NCBI GenBank assembly: GCA_038030265.1
Contig: CM075941.1
Location: 16,120,001 to 16,184,000, forward strand
Length of the DNA stretch: 64,000 nucleotides
From: Corythucha ciliata
Lineage: Eukaryota; Arthropoda; Insecta; Hemiptera; Tingidae
Direction of reading: 5' to 3'
The notes below the pieces were generated by a model. The model made no database searches. It was not told where the DNA came from and saw nothing but the letters and a program-made list of their open reading frames with translations. Below are positions 33,701-48,700 of the stretch, one piece after another; the stretch's first letter is position 1; each line of letters opens with the position of its first letter. The translations under genes were made by a program, and so were the position numbers.

Positions 33701-36700
33701 AACTGTTTTCAACGGTTCCTTGACTCAAGGAAGCTTCGAGGGACGTTCATAAATACGGGCCTGAATCTCGAAATTGACTTTTTTGTGGAGGTGATAAGCC
33801 CACGGGGCTAATTTTACCCATCGAAATTCGTTTTTGACACCATCAAACCTCACTTATTTTGTACTGGTCAAACCAAGACAACTGGTTAAACCTTTTGTAC
33901 TGGTTAAACAAAATTGGTTTAATAGAATAGTTTTTAGCTGTGCTATTGGTTTATTAATGGTGGATTTCACCACCGAGAGTTAAGGTTTGAGTTACGTTAA
34001 CTCAGACTTCACAGAAAAAAGGCGTCACTATTTATGTAAACAATGTTAGAGTTAGGTAACTCCAATCCAACTCCCGGTGGTGAAATTGGCCCTAAAAGAA
34101 TTGAACGTACGATATTGGTTTATTAAATAAGTTGAACAGACGAAATTGGTTTTTCAACATCGCTAAAAGTCGCGAAATTTGGTTTTTAAAGTGCTAAACA
34201 CTGGTATTGGCCTTTCCATGAAGTCAAACCTTTGAATTTGGGGTTTCATGAGAGCTCAAATCACGAAAATGTGCTGGATTTAAGTCCGAGAGATTGATTT
34301 TTGTGCTAGCCAAACCAACGAAATTAGTTCAAAGAGTTGAACGGACGAAATTCGTTTATTAAAGTTGAACCAACGAAAATTCAACAGTTTTCTCAGTCGG
34401 ATTTGAACGCGAAAGCTCGGACGATCTCTGTGATTTTACTAATAAATAAGATTTCATTTCTTGGGGAGTAATCCCACTGCGACGAGTGCTTCTACGGATA
34501 CCACAGCTATGATGGTGACCCAGATTGTGTCCTATGAAAATGGGGGTCAGATTGTGTGTTTTCAAAAAATGATATGGGAACGCTGGAGGGGGGAGGAACG
34601 TATTTCATTGAAAATAATACCTAGCCAAGGTATTATAAGGATTAGCACGAGAATTGAGACAATCAGAACTCACATACGCCTGCTAGTGGCTGTGCGAGAC
34701 CCTAACTCACTCTCTCTCTCTCAGGTGTATAATGGCCGCTCGAGCATTCTGTATTCAAACTAGGGAAAGAGAGAGAGAAACAAAAATTCCTACCTCCTGT
34801 ATCAGACCCCGGGCTGCCGTTTTCAGGGTCGTTGCCACTCGTATCCTCCCGTTTGACTCCTCGAGAATTGACGTGCTCCTCAAGTTGACAACAGTCCATT
34901 ATCAAATGTTTGTACTCTCGCCCGCTGTGATAGAAGCAAATAATTAAACGATAAAAAAAAAAATGTATAAAAATTCGTTTTGTAACATACCTGACGACGT
35001 AATTAATACAAATTATATTCTGTTCTTCGGCGTTTTTACTGTTACACACGACGGTGGCACAGGTTTGAACCCACGTGTACCCACCGTTTTTATTCATCAA
35101 CCTATAATAATGAGTTAGGCATTGCCCTTTTTGAATTACTGTAAACAGAGAATAAAGATGGAGATATTAATAATTTAATTAAAATAGGGAGTTTCAACCA
35201 GCGCGTAAACTTACAGTCTACATGGCTTTTCCTAAGTCGATTCGCGTCCTCACCGTGACACAGCGTGTATAAATTCATGCCCGTCAGTTCGTCCGCCGTA
35301 TAATCGAAAAGGTCGGCGACCCTTTATTAACAAAAAGAAAGAAAGAAAAAATTTTAAAACGCTATTATCACAGGTCGGTCATCATCGACTTACCGGGGCT
35401 CGCAATGGGCGATCGTAAAGTCAAAATTCAACCTCGTGATGAACATATCACTTTCGAGTCGAATCTCGTGGACTGAGGGAGGTGGCAGAGCGATCGCCAG
35501 CGACACCATGCCCAACAGAGGTGGCGAACTTTTCCGATTGTGCGAAAATTGATACTGCGGCCTGAGTCGACACAGCAAAAGGACAACCTGCGAAGAGCGT
35601 CGAGAAAATATTAACAAACTTTTATACGGGTAGATATATATGTATAGGGCGAAGTGTGGAAAAGGGTGAAACTGGAAATGTTTACGTAGAGACAAGTGTG
35701 ATTAGATTACTGAAGAGGGCCCCTCGCCCTACACGCCCCCGCTCATTTCATCGTATATATAAGGACTCAGGGAATTACTTGGTAGCCCTTCTTTTTCTCC
35801 CATTGTTGTTGATTACCCGGGAGTCTTAACGAACTGATCCACCCAAAGTGGATTGAAAGGGAAAGGGTTATTGCCTGACAGAGAGGAAGGATGCAAGGGA
35901 CACGGGTGGATGGTGGCTTACTCGGAAAAAGAGTAAGTTTGGTTAGAAATTGACTACTTTTCCCACCGGGGGGAAACTTTCTTTCATCGCGTTGACCCTC
36001 TGTTATTACTAGTTTTCATGTTTATTTTAACAATAACTGTCCATGAACGCCCTTAAGCAACAACCTTCTCTTATTCGGAGAATTTGTTTTGTATGAAAAA
36101 AAAAAAAAAATGATTTTCCCAATTTCACGCACTGCAAAATAACACCTCCCTCCCTTCCACCACCCCGTTCATGATGCATCATTGTCAAGGATGGAAAGGC
36201 GAGCGAAATGAGAACAATGGCGCCCGCGTAGTTTTCTTTGGAAATTCCATCAAACCCGGAGCTTTTTAGCACGAAATCATGGGACTGTGAGAAAGAAAAA
36301 GTGGGGAAAAAAGGCCGCTGTTCTCTTGGCGTAGTCCGCGACTTTAGATGTTCTAATCATATATTGGAGCGACTACATTTTTGTTGGTTTAGTCGCCCCA
36401 CTGGTGATTTGTATTAACCAAAATTTAGTCATTTTTCAAAGATTCTTGAGGCGAGTCTGCCAATCACGGGGGAACTGCACCAACGCACACACACTTGAGC
36501 TTTGTGTTGCGTGTGCTAGGCAAAGAGAGGGAAGTGAACTGTATATTTCAAAATTTTCAGGCAGAACATTTTATATAATGTATTTTAAGCCTTAGTGAGC
36601 CAAACTCATGAATTAGTTATTGACGATATTCAATTTGGGGTTTGAAGGATGCAATTCCACGAAATATGGGTCTTCAAATATAAGATATAGGAGTCAAACC

Positions 36701-39700
36701 GGAATACGAGAAACTGTTTCTCCAAATGGCCATAGACGCTAAATTGGGTTAGATTAGATTTTCATCACAAGGCAAACCGTGAAATGATTGATCCTCAAAA
36801 TTAAGGTTTGAACGGGTCAAATCCGCAAGAATTATGACTTAGGAGGAGCCAAACTCCAGAATTTTGCTTTTAAAAAGAATCAAACCCACGAAATTCGATT
36901 TTTGTTCCTGCCAAATCCGCGAATTTAGATTTCTACAAATCCATTCCGCGAAAGTTTTAAATGAGCCATATCAGCATTTTTCAATCAACTTAAGCACATC
37001 TGGATTCGCACTTTTCTGCATTAATATATTTTGAATTAAATACCTAATCGAAGTCCAAGGAGAAGGATGAAGGGGGTGTGTGATTGTTGCGGTACTTTGA
37101 AAACCGGCCCACCTTTTTGTCCCGATCTGGCTACGCCCTTTGGTGAGTGCCGAACCCGTGAAGTTTGACTTCGTTTCACTTAACATAGAGGTAGCCCACG
37201 AAATTGTTATTTTGGACGACACAATCCCGGGAAATTGACTTTTTGAGCCAGCAAACTCCACGAAAATGATTGTTTAATGAAACAATATCTCAAAGTAGAT
37301 TTTTGAAAGAGCCAACCCAAATGAAATTGGTCTTTCAACTAGCCAACCTCGAAAATTGAAATGTTTGATGAGCGGATCCCTCGAAACCCGAATTTTCAAT
37401 TATTCAAAGCCTCGAAATTGGCGTTCTTGATGAGCCAATCCCACGAAATTGGCGATTTTGATTAATCAAATCAACGAAATTGATCATTTAAATTAACTAA
37501 ACCCCCGAAAAGGACGACTCTGTTGAAACAAACCCACAAAAAGTAAAATCCCCGCAAAGTAAAATTTTTGAAGAGCCGAACCCTCGAAATTTTCTTTTTA
37601 AAGGAGTCGAAACCTCGAAATTGGTGTTTTGAGGAGCCAAAAGCACATTTTTATTATTTTTTTTTTTTGAAAGGAATGAACTCCGTGAAATTGTTTGCAC
37701 CTCACCAAAATAATTTTTGAAAGAGTCATCCTCACAAATTTAGTTGTTTCAACATCCAAATCCGCGAAATTCTGAAGGATACAATTACCTGTGGCATCTC
37801 TTGACCCATGACAGCCTTGGTGAGCCAAACCCTAATTTTGACATTTTTGATGATTCAAACCCCCTGAAATAGGCATTTGAAAAATATCTAACCCACGAAA
37901 TTAGCGTCTATGTTTGAGCCAGCATCACGAAGTGTATTTTTTTAGAAATAAAACCGCACAATTAGCATTTCTAATAATCCAAAGCCAAAAAATTGATTTT
38001 GGTGAGGGCCAAACCCTCGAAATTGGTTCTTCGAAGAGCCAAAAGGCATTGAAATGAATTTTTTATAATAGCGACACCCGTGAAATTGAAATTATATGGA
38101 GCTAAGCCCACGAATTTTATTTTTTGAAATGACTAACCCTAGCGAAATTGGCTTTTCAATGGAATAAACCCGTGCAATAGGGGATTCAATGAGCCAAACC
38201 TGCGAAATTAATAAAGATGTCAAAGAGCTAAGGCCGCCAACTTGATTTTGGAGGAAGCAGTATCACAAATTTGACTGTTTCGAGACTAAATTCGTGAAAA
38301 TCACCTTCGAAGGATCGAAACTCACAAAATCGGTACTTATTGAGATAGTGAAACTCACGAATCAGATTTATGTTGAGGAAAATGCGCTGATTCGGGTTTT
38401 CTGTTAGCTAAACCAATGAATTTGGTTTGTTGAAAGAGCAGAAACCAGTGATATCGCAGGTGTTCAACTGTACTAAGCCCACGAAATAGGTTTTTTCAAG
38501 CAGTCAAACATGTAAAATTAACGTTTTTGATGGACCAAACCCGTGAAGTTGGTCAATTCGATGAGCCGAACCTGCGAAAAGTGATTTTGCGAGAGTCAAA
38601 GCCTCGCTTTTGGTTATTATGTGACCTTAGCCCACGTTATTTATATTTTCATAGAGCTAAACCCACAAAATTAGTAGTTTTATGTAGCCAAACCCTTGGC
38701 ATTCGTTTTATGAAATAGCTGATCCTGCGAAATCAACTTTTCCATGAAATCTCCCAATGTGCCAAGCACGAGAAATTGGGTAGTGTAAAACCTAAACCCA
38801 CAAACAAAAGCTGAGCCTGCGAAATTTGCGTTTTCATGATGTTGAACCTGCAAAATTGGCCCATCCTTGGAGTAAAACCATCGAAATTATTTTTTAAAAA
38901 GAGCTAGACCCCAAAAAATTAACATTTTTATAAGTCTTGATCCATAAAATTTGCTTTTCCATGGAGCCAAAGCCACGAAATTTGCTTCACTTTGGAGTCA
39001 ACCACGTGAAATTGGGTTTTTCTTAGAGCTAAACCGACAAAATTGTCATTTCTACACAGCCAAACCAGCGAAATTGGCTTTTCCACGATGTGAAACCCGC
39101 GAAATTAGTTTCCCCAGTAATTCAAACCCACAAAACAGGTTTCTAAAGAGCTAAACCCTCGAAATTGATAATTTTTTCTAAACCGTCTTAACCCCGTGAA
39201 ATCGGCTTTTCTATGGGGTCAAACTCGTGGAATCGGTAATTCGAACAGCAAAATCCGCGAAATTGATTGTTTGTAGGTGCTATCGGACCCACGAAATTGC
39301 TTTTCCCATAGTCAATCTCGTAAAATTGGAGTTTTAAATAGCTATTAGTCCTCAAAATTGGGGAGGGGGGGGGTTGAGAGAGACTAAGCCCGTAAAATTT
39401 GTCTTACTCGCGGAATCCGGTTTCCCATGGAGAGCGAGTCGCAAAGTAGGGTTTTACATGTACCAATCGTGCGAAATTGTTGTCTTCAAGAGCCAAACCC
39501 AGGAAATAAATAAAGAAATGAGCTGAACCCATGAAATCTTTTTTCAAAGGTGCTAGACCCACGAAATTAGCAATTCTTTGTATCTAAACTCATAAAATTT
39601 CTGTCTCCACGTATCCAAACCACTAAAACTGGTTTGAAACTATAGATAAAACCTCGACATTTTTTTTCAAATAGATGATCCCGTGAAATTATCGGGAAAT

Positions 39701-42700
39701 TATTTAGATAGATGGATTCAAACTCGCGACATTGGTTTTTCGAACAGCCAAATCTTCGAAATTGGATTTTGTACAGGATCCAAACCCGCGAAATTGTCTT
39801 TTGAATAGCTGAACCAATGAAATTGGTTTTTTCATGCAGCCTGACCCGCAGAATTTTGTTTTCAATGGGCCCAACCCCGCGAAATTATTTGTTTAAAGGG
39901 GCCAGAATTTGGGGTTGGAAAATCCAAAATTCACGACATTTCGTGTTTAAAGGAGCCAGACCTCGATGCGTATTTGTAGTTTGACGGGAAAAACTTGGTG
40001 AAATTTGTTGTTTGAAGGGGGTAGATCTATGAAATTTGGAGTTTGAAGGAGCCAAATTCACAAAATGTTAGGCTTGAGGGAACCAAATCGCGAAATTTGG
40101 TGTTTGGAACAGACGAATATGCGCAGTAGTCTGAAGGAGCTAAAGCCACGAAATCGGTTTCTGATAAGTGCTATATCTCAGTGCATGAATTGTTTGTTCG
40201 CAGGGTCAAACCTGTGATTCTTTTATAAATTACACAGCCCGTCCCTCCTTCTTCTGCGCTCTTTTTTCGCTGCTGGTGCAGTGAATTTTCCCACAAACGG
40301 AGGTTGCGTGGCGGTGGTTCTATGCTGATACTCCTTTGGAGCTCAAAGGACGAGTCTTGACCCTATATTCAAGGACCCTAGACCTGACACAATATAATTT
40401 GACAGTTTTTGTACATAACTATAGCCGCTAAGAGTGCCCCCCGATCACGAGCTCACTGATTGACTTGGAAAAGGCCCTGTGTTCACAAAAACTCTCAGAT
40501 TTTCGGTTCCTTGGCTGATTAGGAATGGAAATAGTAACGTATTTAACGGGAGCTTTATTAGAAAGGTTATAGGAACTTTGATATCTTAGAAAGGATCAGT
40601 CCTGGATACAAACAAAACCTATAATTTAACGACAATGTAGCCGTAGGTACTCACCCTGTAACCCGAAGACTTGAAATGACAACCTCTTTTTGTTAACGTC
40701 GACTTCATTCTAACACAAAACGTCCTCTCCAGGCCTTTGTACGTTGTAGTTGATGGATTCAGAGACATCACAGTAGAAACTAGAACAGACGAAAAACAGA
40801 AAGATGTCCTAGAGCTTGACACTTCAATCAAATGGAATTGTGTACGGTAGTGCACGACGAAAATTGTCAAAAAATTAATGGTCGTCGCGTCGGTACAATA
40901 TGACCCGTGCGCTGCTATAGGGACCCATGACAAACGCCCCGTGGACAATATTGTTTTCTTCCTCTTTTTTTTTATCTTTCTTTAGGGAACACGAGCTCTT
41001 AGTCATTGGAGATTTTTTTTTTTCTTTTTCTCTCTGTTGGTGTGAAATTCCGAGTTAGTTCTGTGCTCGGACAAACTGTCAATCAGCCTTCTTTTTTTTC
41101 TTTCTTTCTCTCTCTCTCTTCCTCGCAGTTTAAAACAAAAGACTTTAAAGCCGCAACGGAGTAAACCGCGGGGAAGATTTTTGAGGAGGGCAAATTATTC
41201 TTCCTCCTATTGTTATACAAAAAATAATTATTTCATGCCCCTCACACAAACAGTAGGCCTAAACAAAAAATGCACCAAAGGGATGAATCTTCCCATCCGC
41301 CCACCCCCTCATCACCAATGGTTTTTTCTCTCCAATTGCTCGCGTTATGTAAAAGAGTGGCCGCAGCATCGATGATTTTCAGTTTTAATACTGGGCGAGA
41401 GTGAAGCGTTCCGCATCCTTTTGTGGGATGGGTTGATTGGTCGTGGACCCTCCGGGTCATTTCTTTCTTGATATTATGTACATCACATGGGAGACTTGAG
41501 TGGTAGCGGCGTCGATGGTGGTTGGTGGTCTGGTGGGGGAAGGGAGTGGAATAGAGCACATTTCACGGCGAAGCCTTTTTTGGGCTTTTTTTTTTATTGA
41601 AAGGATGAAGCCGAGGTGGAGTTGGAGAGGATAACTTTAATCTTCGAGAAAAGAAAAACCGGGACGAATCACTGGAAATAACTGCGCTCCTCTCTCGGTG
41701 ATCGTGATGGGATGGGTAAAGGGGGGGGGGTGCTCAAGCACGGGTCAATCCAAGGCGATGCGTGTGTCATTAAAAAGTGAGAACATTGGACTCACCGGGA
41801 GAAGAAGATGTTCCCTCGTCGGACCCTTGGGGTGAACCGAGACCTGAGCCTTGACTGAGGCCGAGTCCAAGCTGTTCGGCCATTTCACTGTGGTCTTGCT
41901 GGTGCACGTAATCGAAGACGCTGCTTCCAGTCATTTCAACCTAAAAAATCATCAAAAATCAATAGAAATAATTATTAGAACGTAATTTATGAATGGGACG
42001 CTATAAATAACGAAACAAAAAGACAGAATTTTATCACGTCGAGTCAGAGCTACCTCTCTCACTTTATTTAAAGCTTTTATATGTAGATATGTATACATTA
42101 TTATTCTCTTTTTGGCATTCAGTCACAATCTAGCAAGTCGCTTTCCCCTGGACGAGCGCCAATATTTCAACAGTCCCCCAACAATAAGACATTAAAAACG
42201 CGTTGGACATGACAAACAGGAGAGAAATAAAAAGAAGAAAGAAATTAGGCAGTCAACGGAGTGCCCCACTGATGAACTATGCATTCTTATGAAGTTGACG
42301 CGCTGAATAGTCAATTTTAAAACTTCTTAGGTAGAAAAAAAAAAAAAAAAAGACACAGGGGAGACACACAGAAAAAAGAGGGCAACGGACCTCGCGGGAC
42401 AGCGTACCGCGGCGACCGGCGGCAACGGGAGGATTCTCGCTTCCTGGGCCTGCTACTTAAGAAAAGGAAAAACAAAAAAAACAAAAACGGAGGCCCCATA
42501 TTTCACTTTATAAGAGGAAAACAAAGAAGAAACAGGAAAGAAAACGGCAAATGTGGTGTGAGAAGAATATCGAACTCGCCTGTTTTTTAATTTCATCCCA
42601 GATGCATTCAAAATAGGGCGTTAAGTAGCTCTTTTCGGGAAGAAAGCCTAAAACAAATATTGTTTTTTATGACGTGATTCGAGCTCATGTCACTCAATAG

Positions 42701-45700
42701 TTTGAATTGGTCTATTAACATGCTCAAGAAGTCCTCAAGTTTATATCACGTATTGGAAGCGGGGGATGTCTTTAGCTTTCCCTCTTGTCATTTGTCATTC
42801 TTGAAAGCGACAACTCCCCCCCCCCTCAACCCAATTTATCCCCTTCGCTACCCCATTCCGGCAATAAAAGGAAAACAGAGAAATCGCTCGTGTTTCTTCG
42901 TTTGAGACGGGCAAAATATGAACGAGTCTATTATTGAACGGGGAAGCGTATTGTGCTATTGTTTTAAATGACTCTCTCGGGGTGGGTGGGTAAAGGTACA
43001 TGAAAACATCGCACAAAAAGAGAGTGGTTGTTGGGGGGGGGGTGGATGCGGGTGTATTTGGAAGCTGTGTGATGAGATGACAGTCGGGGGGAGGGGGGCT
43101 GTGACGCCCCGTGGATGAGGGGGGGTGAAGGAAAGTGTACGTGCTTGCGGGCGGGTACACGAGAGGGTGAAGGCGGAAAAGGGAATAGCCTTCTATACAG
43201 CGAAAGGAGACGAAAGGCTTTTTTAGTCGAAAGGGAATGAAGAGAAAGAGAGGGGGTGAGGGAGACGGCAAAAAGGGAATTCCCGTCACGTCGGGGGCGG
43301 TTCGTGAGCTGCCTCTCAAGCATAATCGGGGTCTGCCCCCTAATCAATACCCCGCAGAGAGGTGCGCACCAAAATATAAACCTTTCCTCGAAGCTCTCTC
43401 TCTCTTCTCGCTACTACAGTAGCTAAGGGACAGGGGGGGGGGACCGAGGTCGGTCGGTCGGTTAGGAAAGTGCCGCCCGTATACCGCCCCCTTATATACG
43501 GGTAGCTCGTTTTCAGACACAGGTAAACTGTAACGCACTGGTTGGGCAATGGGTGGGGTTTGTAGGCGTCGATTCTGTGATAGGTGTGGAGGGGGTAGAA
43601 GGCCGTAGGAAAACTCTAATGCATCAAATCAATCTAAATTTCATAGCAGACACAAATTCTGTGGCATTCAAGGATAAATAAATTCTCTAAAGAAGCAACG
43701 GGACTAACTACTCTGCTCCCAAGAATATGCTGTAATTCATCTCCAAAAACTATCAGTTTTTCCGTCGGAACACTTTTTTAGGACTCAGTGTCAGTTTCCA
43801 ATTTTTGCCTCCCTTCGCACTTCTTAGAATCGAATTTTGGAGTCCCTGTTCTACATATAACTTGGAATTTTGACCGTGGAAGCTATCGGCTCGGCCCATT
43901 TAGGGAAATAGCTCGATGGAAATGGCCCCAACACTTTTTTTTATTGTACAGGGTTGATGTAGGGCGATTCCGAGGTCAGCGCAGAGTTGTCTGATGGGCC
44001 TTCGAAGGGGCAAAGCCAAAAACCGGGGTTCACCAAAACCGGGGGGGGGGGGCGTCGTTGACGGGTTCATCAGGTGGACAGACTGCTGAAATCCCCAGCA
44101 CCGGTGAAAAGGGACTACTGATGGGGAAAAACCACTCGTGGCACAAGAATCGTCAGGAGAGCCCAGCCAGGAGGCACTTGGAGAAGAAAATCAGTCGGCC
44201 GCTCACTCAGGTGTGCATGAAATGGTTTTATTTGGTATTCAGACCACCAAAAATTTGGTTTTTGGAAGAGCCAACACCACGGAAGGACATTTTAAGGACC
44301 GGAATCCGCAAAATTGGGTTACTGAATGATCAAACCCGATGAGCTTTGGTTTTCAGTGGGAGCCAAATTTAGGAAAGCTTGTCCTGCGAAATGTTTTTAA
44401 GGTTTTTAGCTTGAGCTGATACGAAATGTTTTTGAAAAAGCCACTGCCTTGACGTGATTTTTAAAGGCTCGAAACCCACGAGAATGTTTTTCTGAAAGAT
44501 CCGACGACATTAAATTTAGGATTTTCGCGACAAAATTTAGGTCATGAATTTGAGTTTTGAATGAGTCCAAGTCGATAAATAACGTATAATGGAACGAAAT
44601 CCGCAGGATTTCTTTTCTGAATGATCCAACCTAACGAAATTTGTGATTTTGAGTGCGCTAGTCCCCACGATTTCTTTATTATTATTTAAATTAAGGGCCT
44701 ACTCTGCGAAATTGTTGACAACACCATGGTTGTGAGACAACACCACGACGAGGCGGTTCAATGGCTCACATGCTCAGAGCACGCATCCGCTTTCCCCCAA
44801 CCCTCCAAACACACCCACAACAGTTTGATGGAAGAATTTGTGATATGCGTGATATCAATCCTCTGAAATTGGTTCTTCGATGAGCCAATGCGGTGAAATT
44901 GACTTTTGGGGGCCCAAAGCCTACTACTAAACTTCTACTATTACTCTCTTCTACTATCAAACCCCGTGAAACGGTTTTGCGAAGAACCAAACCCGCAAAA
45001 TTGGTTTTTGATTGAGCCAATAAAAACCCGCGAAATCGTCAAGAGCCGCAGAACACGCAAAATTGTGGTTTTCAACTACAACTAATGCCCACGAAATTGG
45101 TTTTTTGAGTAGCCAAACCCGTGAAATTGATTTTACTTTCAGCGAAATCCACGAGAATGGTTTTTTCAAGAGATAAATTGGCGAACTTTGGTTTCCGAAC
45201 GCCCAAAGACAGCATTGGTTGCATTACTGGCAGCATTGGTTTATTTAGACGAGAACAGCACGACGACGCAAAGTGGCTCAACGGTTGGACGCCACCACTA
45301 GTCATAGCTTCGAACACGCCCCCCCCCCCTGTCAACCTCTCACACTCACCTACGAAAGTTTACTGGAAGAATTGAGACATCCGTGACGCCCCCATGAAAT
45401 TGGTTTTCTGAACAACCAAACTCGCAAAATTATGGATTTAGGATGAGCCAATCCAAAAAAAAAAAAAAAAAAAATCGAAATTGTTTTTTTATGGAGCCAA
45501 ACCTCAGAAATTGGTTCTTCGAAAAAGCCAGCCCTAAGAATTTTGTGCTTTGAAGAGTCAAGCTCGCGAAATTTGTTTTTTCAACGACTGAAAACCGCGG
45601 AATTAGTTTTTTTGACAACGATGAAGCGGCTCAACGGTTGAATCCTTCCACCGATGATAGGGAGGGTTGGGTTACTGGGTCCGTTACCCCTGGGCTCGGC

Positions 45701-48700
45701 CATTCTTGTGGAGATTTGGAAAATCAAGAAAGGGAGGACAAGAGTTTTTTGTGGTAGGAGCTTAGCTGAGGTTGGACCTATACTATGGATCGGAACTTTG
45801 TTGTGGTTCGAGTCTTTGCTGTGGTTCGGGGCTTCGCTGTGGTTGAGGCTTCACTGTGGTTGGAGCTTTTTGTGGTTGGAGCCTTTCTGTGAATGGGCGG
45901 AGCTATACTGTGGATCGGTGCTTTGTTGTGGTTAGAGGCTTGGCTGTGGATTGTACCGTTGATATAATTTGGACTTTTGCTGTGGTTTGGGGCTTTGCTG
46001 TGGTTTGGGGCTTTGCTGTGGTTCGGGGCTTTCCTGTGGTTGGGTCTTGACTGTGGTGGGAACCTCGCTTTTTTTGGACCTTTGCTGTGGTCAGAGCTTT
46101 GCTGTGGATGGGCTTTCTTTGTGCTTGTAGTTTTACGGTGGTTCGGAGCTTTTCTGTGATTACGAGCTTTGCAGTGGTAAGGAGCTTGGCCGTAGTTTGG
46201 TGCTTTGCTGTGGTTTATGATGCTTTGTTTTTTTTGGTTTGGAGCTTTCCTGTGGTTTAGGTTACGTCACGTCGTTGTCGGCTCTTGGTCTTAGGAAAGA
46301 GACAGACGCTGAAAACCAGCAGTTTACAACAACAAAAATCCGAGAAATTTATTTTTTGATGAACTCGGCAAAATGTTTCAAACACCAATTTGCCACAATC
46401 AGGGCGAGACCAATGGTGCATTTAAACAAAAATTAAATGCACTTAAATGTTTTTTTTTTACATCAATAAAAAATCAATTTGCTGGTTTTTCTATAAAAAA
46501 TGTCCTTTTTTTGTTTGTTTGTTTTTCGTTTGCATTTTTTTTAGGCAAGAAGAAAAATATGGAAAATTGCTGTTTTAGAAAGCGAACTCCAGGACATTTT
46601 TTTTAGTAGGCCAAACCAGCTAAAATGGGGTTTTGGAACGTAAAGTCAGCGAAAACGGTCACTGAATTCTGGCTATGAAATGTGTTTGATATGAACACAA
46701 ACCAATAAAATTGATTTCTTGGTGAGCCAGAGACGTAAAAATGTTTTTACTTTCAGACAAACTTCGCCAAATTGGTTTCGAGAGTTGAATTCGGGGTTTT
46801 CAGTGGAATTCGGGGTTTTCAGTGAAAATCCCTTTTTTTTCACGAAAAGTCAGGAAAATTGGTGTTAATTATGATCGAAATCTCAAAAATTTGGTTTTTT
46901 AGAGCAAGTGTTGGAGTGCAAAATCAAGATAGAGTTTTTCAATTAGGCCACCCCACGAACTTGGGATTTTAGCACACACAAAAAAACGTGAAATTGGTCT
47001 TTCAGTGAGCGAAGTATGAGAAATTCGTTTATTGCTGAGTCAGGAACTGAACAAATTATTGCGAAACAAAATGTAATGAACCTGTTGGATTTTAACTTTT
47101 TTATGGTAATCTGAGAGGGTGGTCAGCTGCCGCACTAAACCTGCGCTTTCGAATCCAGGGGTGGGGGGGGGGCAACTGCCCAACCATGCGGGGGGGGGGG
47201 GCAACGCTCATGTTAGTAGGGGATGGGATGAGTAGCGCCGAGGGGCCTCATCAGACCTACTACTTCTGACTTGGGTGACGATGGGCTCTGCACGGGCATG
47301 ATATGCTATGTTGGGGGTTGGGGGTGTTTGGAGTGTGGCGGGGCTGATCACCAACATTTCTTTCGTCCTTTGATACTCTGCTGGCCTCTCCAGCCCTTCC
47401 CTCACCCCAGACTTCTCACCACGTATACCGGAAAATGAAACATAGAAACTTTGTTCGAGGTTAAAATCCCAGTTTCCTCAGGGAAACTATTTAAAGTCAT
47501 TACCAAGCACTTTACAGGAATTTTTCTTGTGTTTCTTTCTTTTCAACCCCTCCCCCCACCACCACCACCACCACCCAAACCGTGAACGCTCAAACCACTT
47601 TGACACGGAGAAATAAAATTCCAGTAATTGTCGCAGTGGCATGGCAGGCAAACACCCCCAGGTCCACCTTCTTCCCGCGTGTTTCTCCATACCGTGGCTT
47701 TTCACTTCCACCTCCCCCCCCCCCAACGTATTCACACCAAAGCAACTTCAAGAACTTGAGTATTCCCATCACGGCCTAAAAGAGCTACGGGGCTTTGTGA
47801 ATGGATAAGAAGGTCCTTTTCCCCCACCCCTCTGACTCTTTCTTCACCATTACAGAGAAACTCATGTTGTATTCAATGAACAGCGCGTTCAGACCAACTT
47901 ATAATATCTTTATTTTTTTCAACCCCCACTTCCGTCACTTGTTCTTTGCTTTTGGGCTACGAAAAACGGGGAGGAGAGGACCGTAAATTAGAGAATAAAA
48001 AAAATTAAATAATAAAAGTTGTTTTTAAAAAAAAATGTCGTTCCGCTTCCTTTCCACGCCCCTATAACGCGTTTAACATATCTGCCACCCCCACCCCGAC
48101 CACTATGTAGTGACACGAATGAGATGACGACGATAAAAGAGACAAAAGGTGCGTTCCCATGGGTTGAAACTTCTACAGGTGTAGAAAAGGTGGAGGGAGG
48201 AGGCGGAATAGATAAATAAATAGCGTACCTGTGACAGGCCGAGGTAGATTGACACAGTCTCTGATATGTACAGGAACCTTCCATCCGCTCCGAGGGCGAA
48301 CGCAAATCCGTCGAGAGACTACAAACAAACAAACAAAATAATAATAAAACAAAATGACTTTATTATTGTATTGTTCGAGAGAAAGAGTCACCCGCATACA
48401 TGTCACGTTCTGACCATAAAAAGATAAGTAATTTGGCCTTGGCGTTATTTAAATTAAACGGTAGCGAGGCGGGTCTCTCAAACATTTTTTTTGTAATGCG
48501 CAGTCCACCCTTACCTGTAAAATATGCGTTCCAAGGTGACGTTCGAAGTTTTCCAGCAAAACACTATGTGGCCGGTTTCTCACGCCTGGAAAAACAAACA
48601 AAAAATGAGCCAATATGTTATAGAAGAACAAAAAAATTATCAGTTTCTCGAATGAGAAGGGCAACATTGGGGGGGAGGGTGGTTAAAAAAAAAGTTGGGG

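Noticed and set aside
34400..34565. Fourth SINE copy (GTTCAAATCC-like word on the minus strand and GGGGAGTAATCCC on the plus strand)
   Set aside because: The two words are in inconsistent orientation and the rest of the SINE body is missing.
42795..43347. Pro/Ser-rich minus-strand frames of 127 and 174 residues
   Set aside because: Low-complexity reading of C-rich sequence within a trh intron; two frames overlap with equal quality, which argues for composition rather than coding.
45654..46159. Trp/Leu/Phe-rich frames that look like a membrane protein
   Set aside because: The residues come from the G/T-rich minisatellite unit read in several frames.
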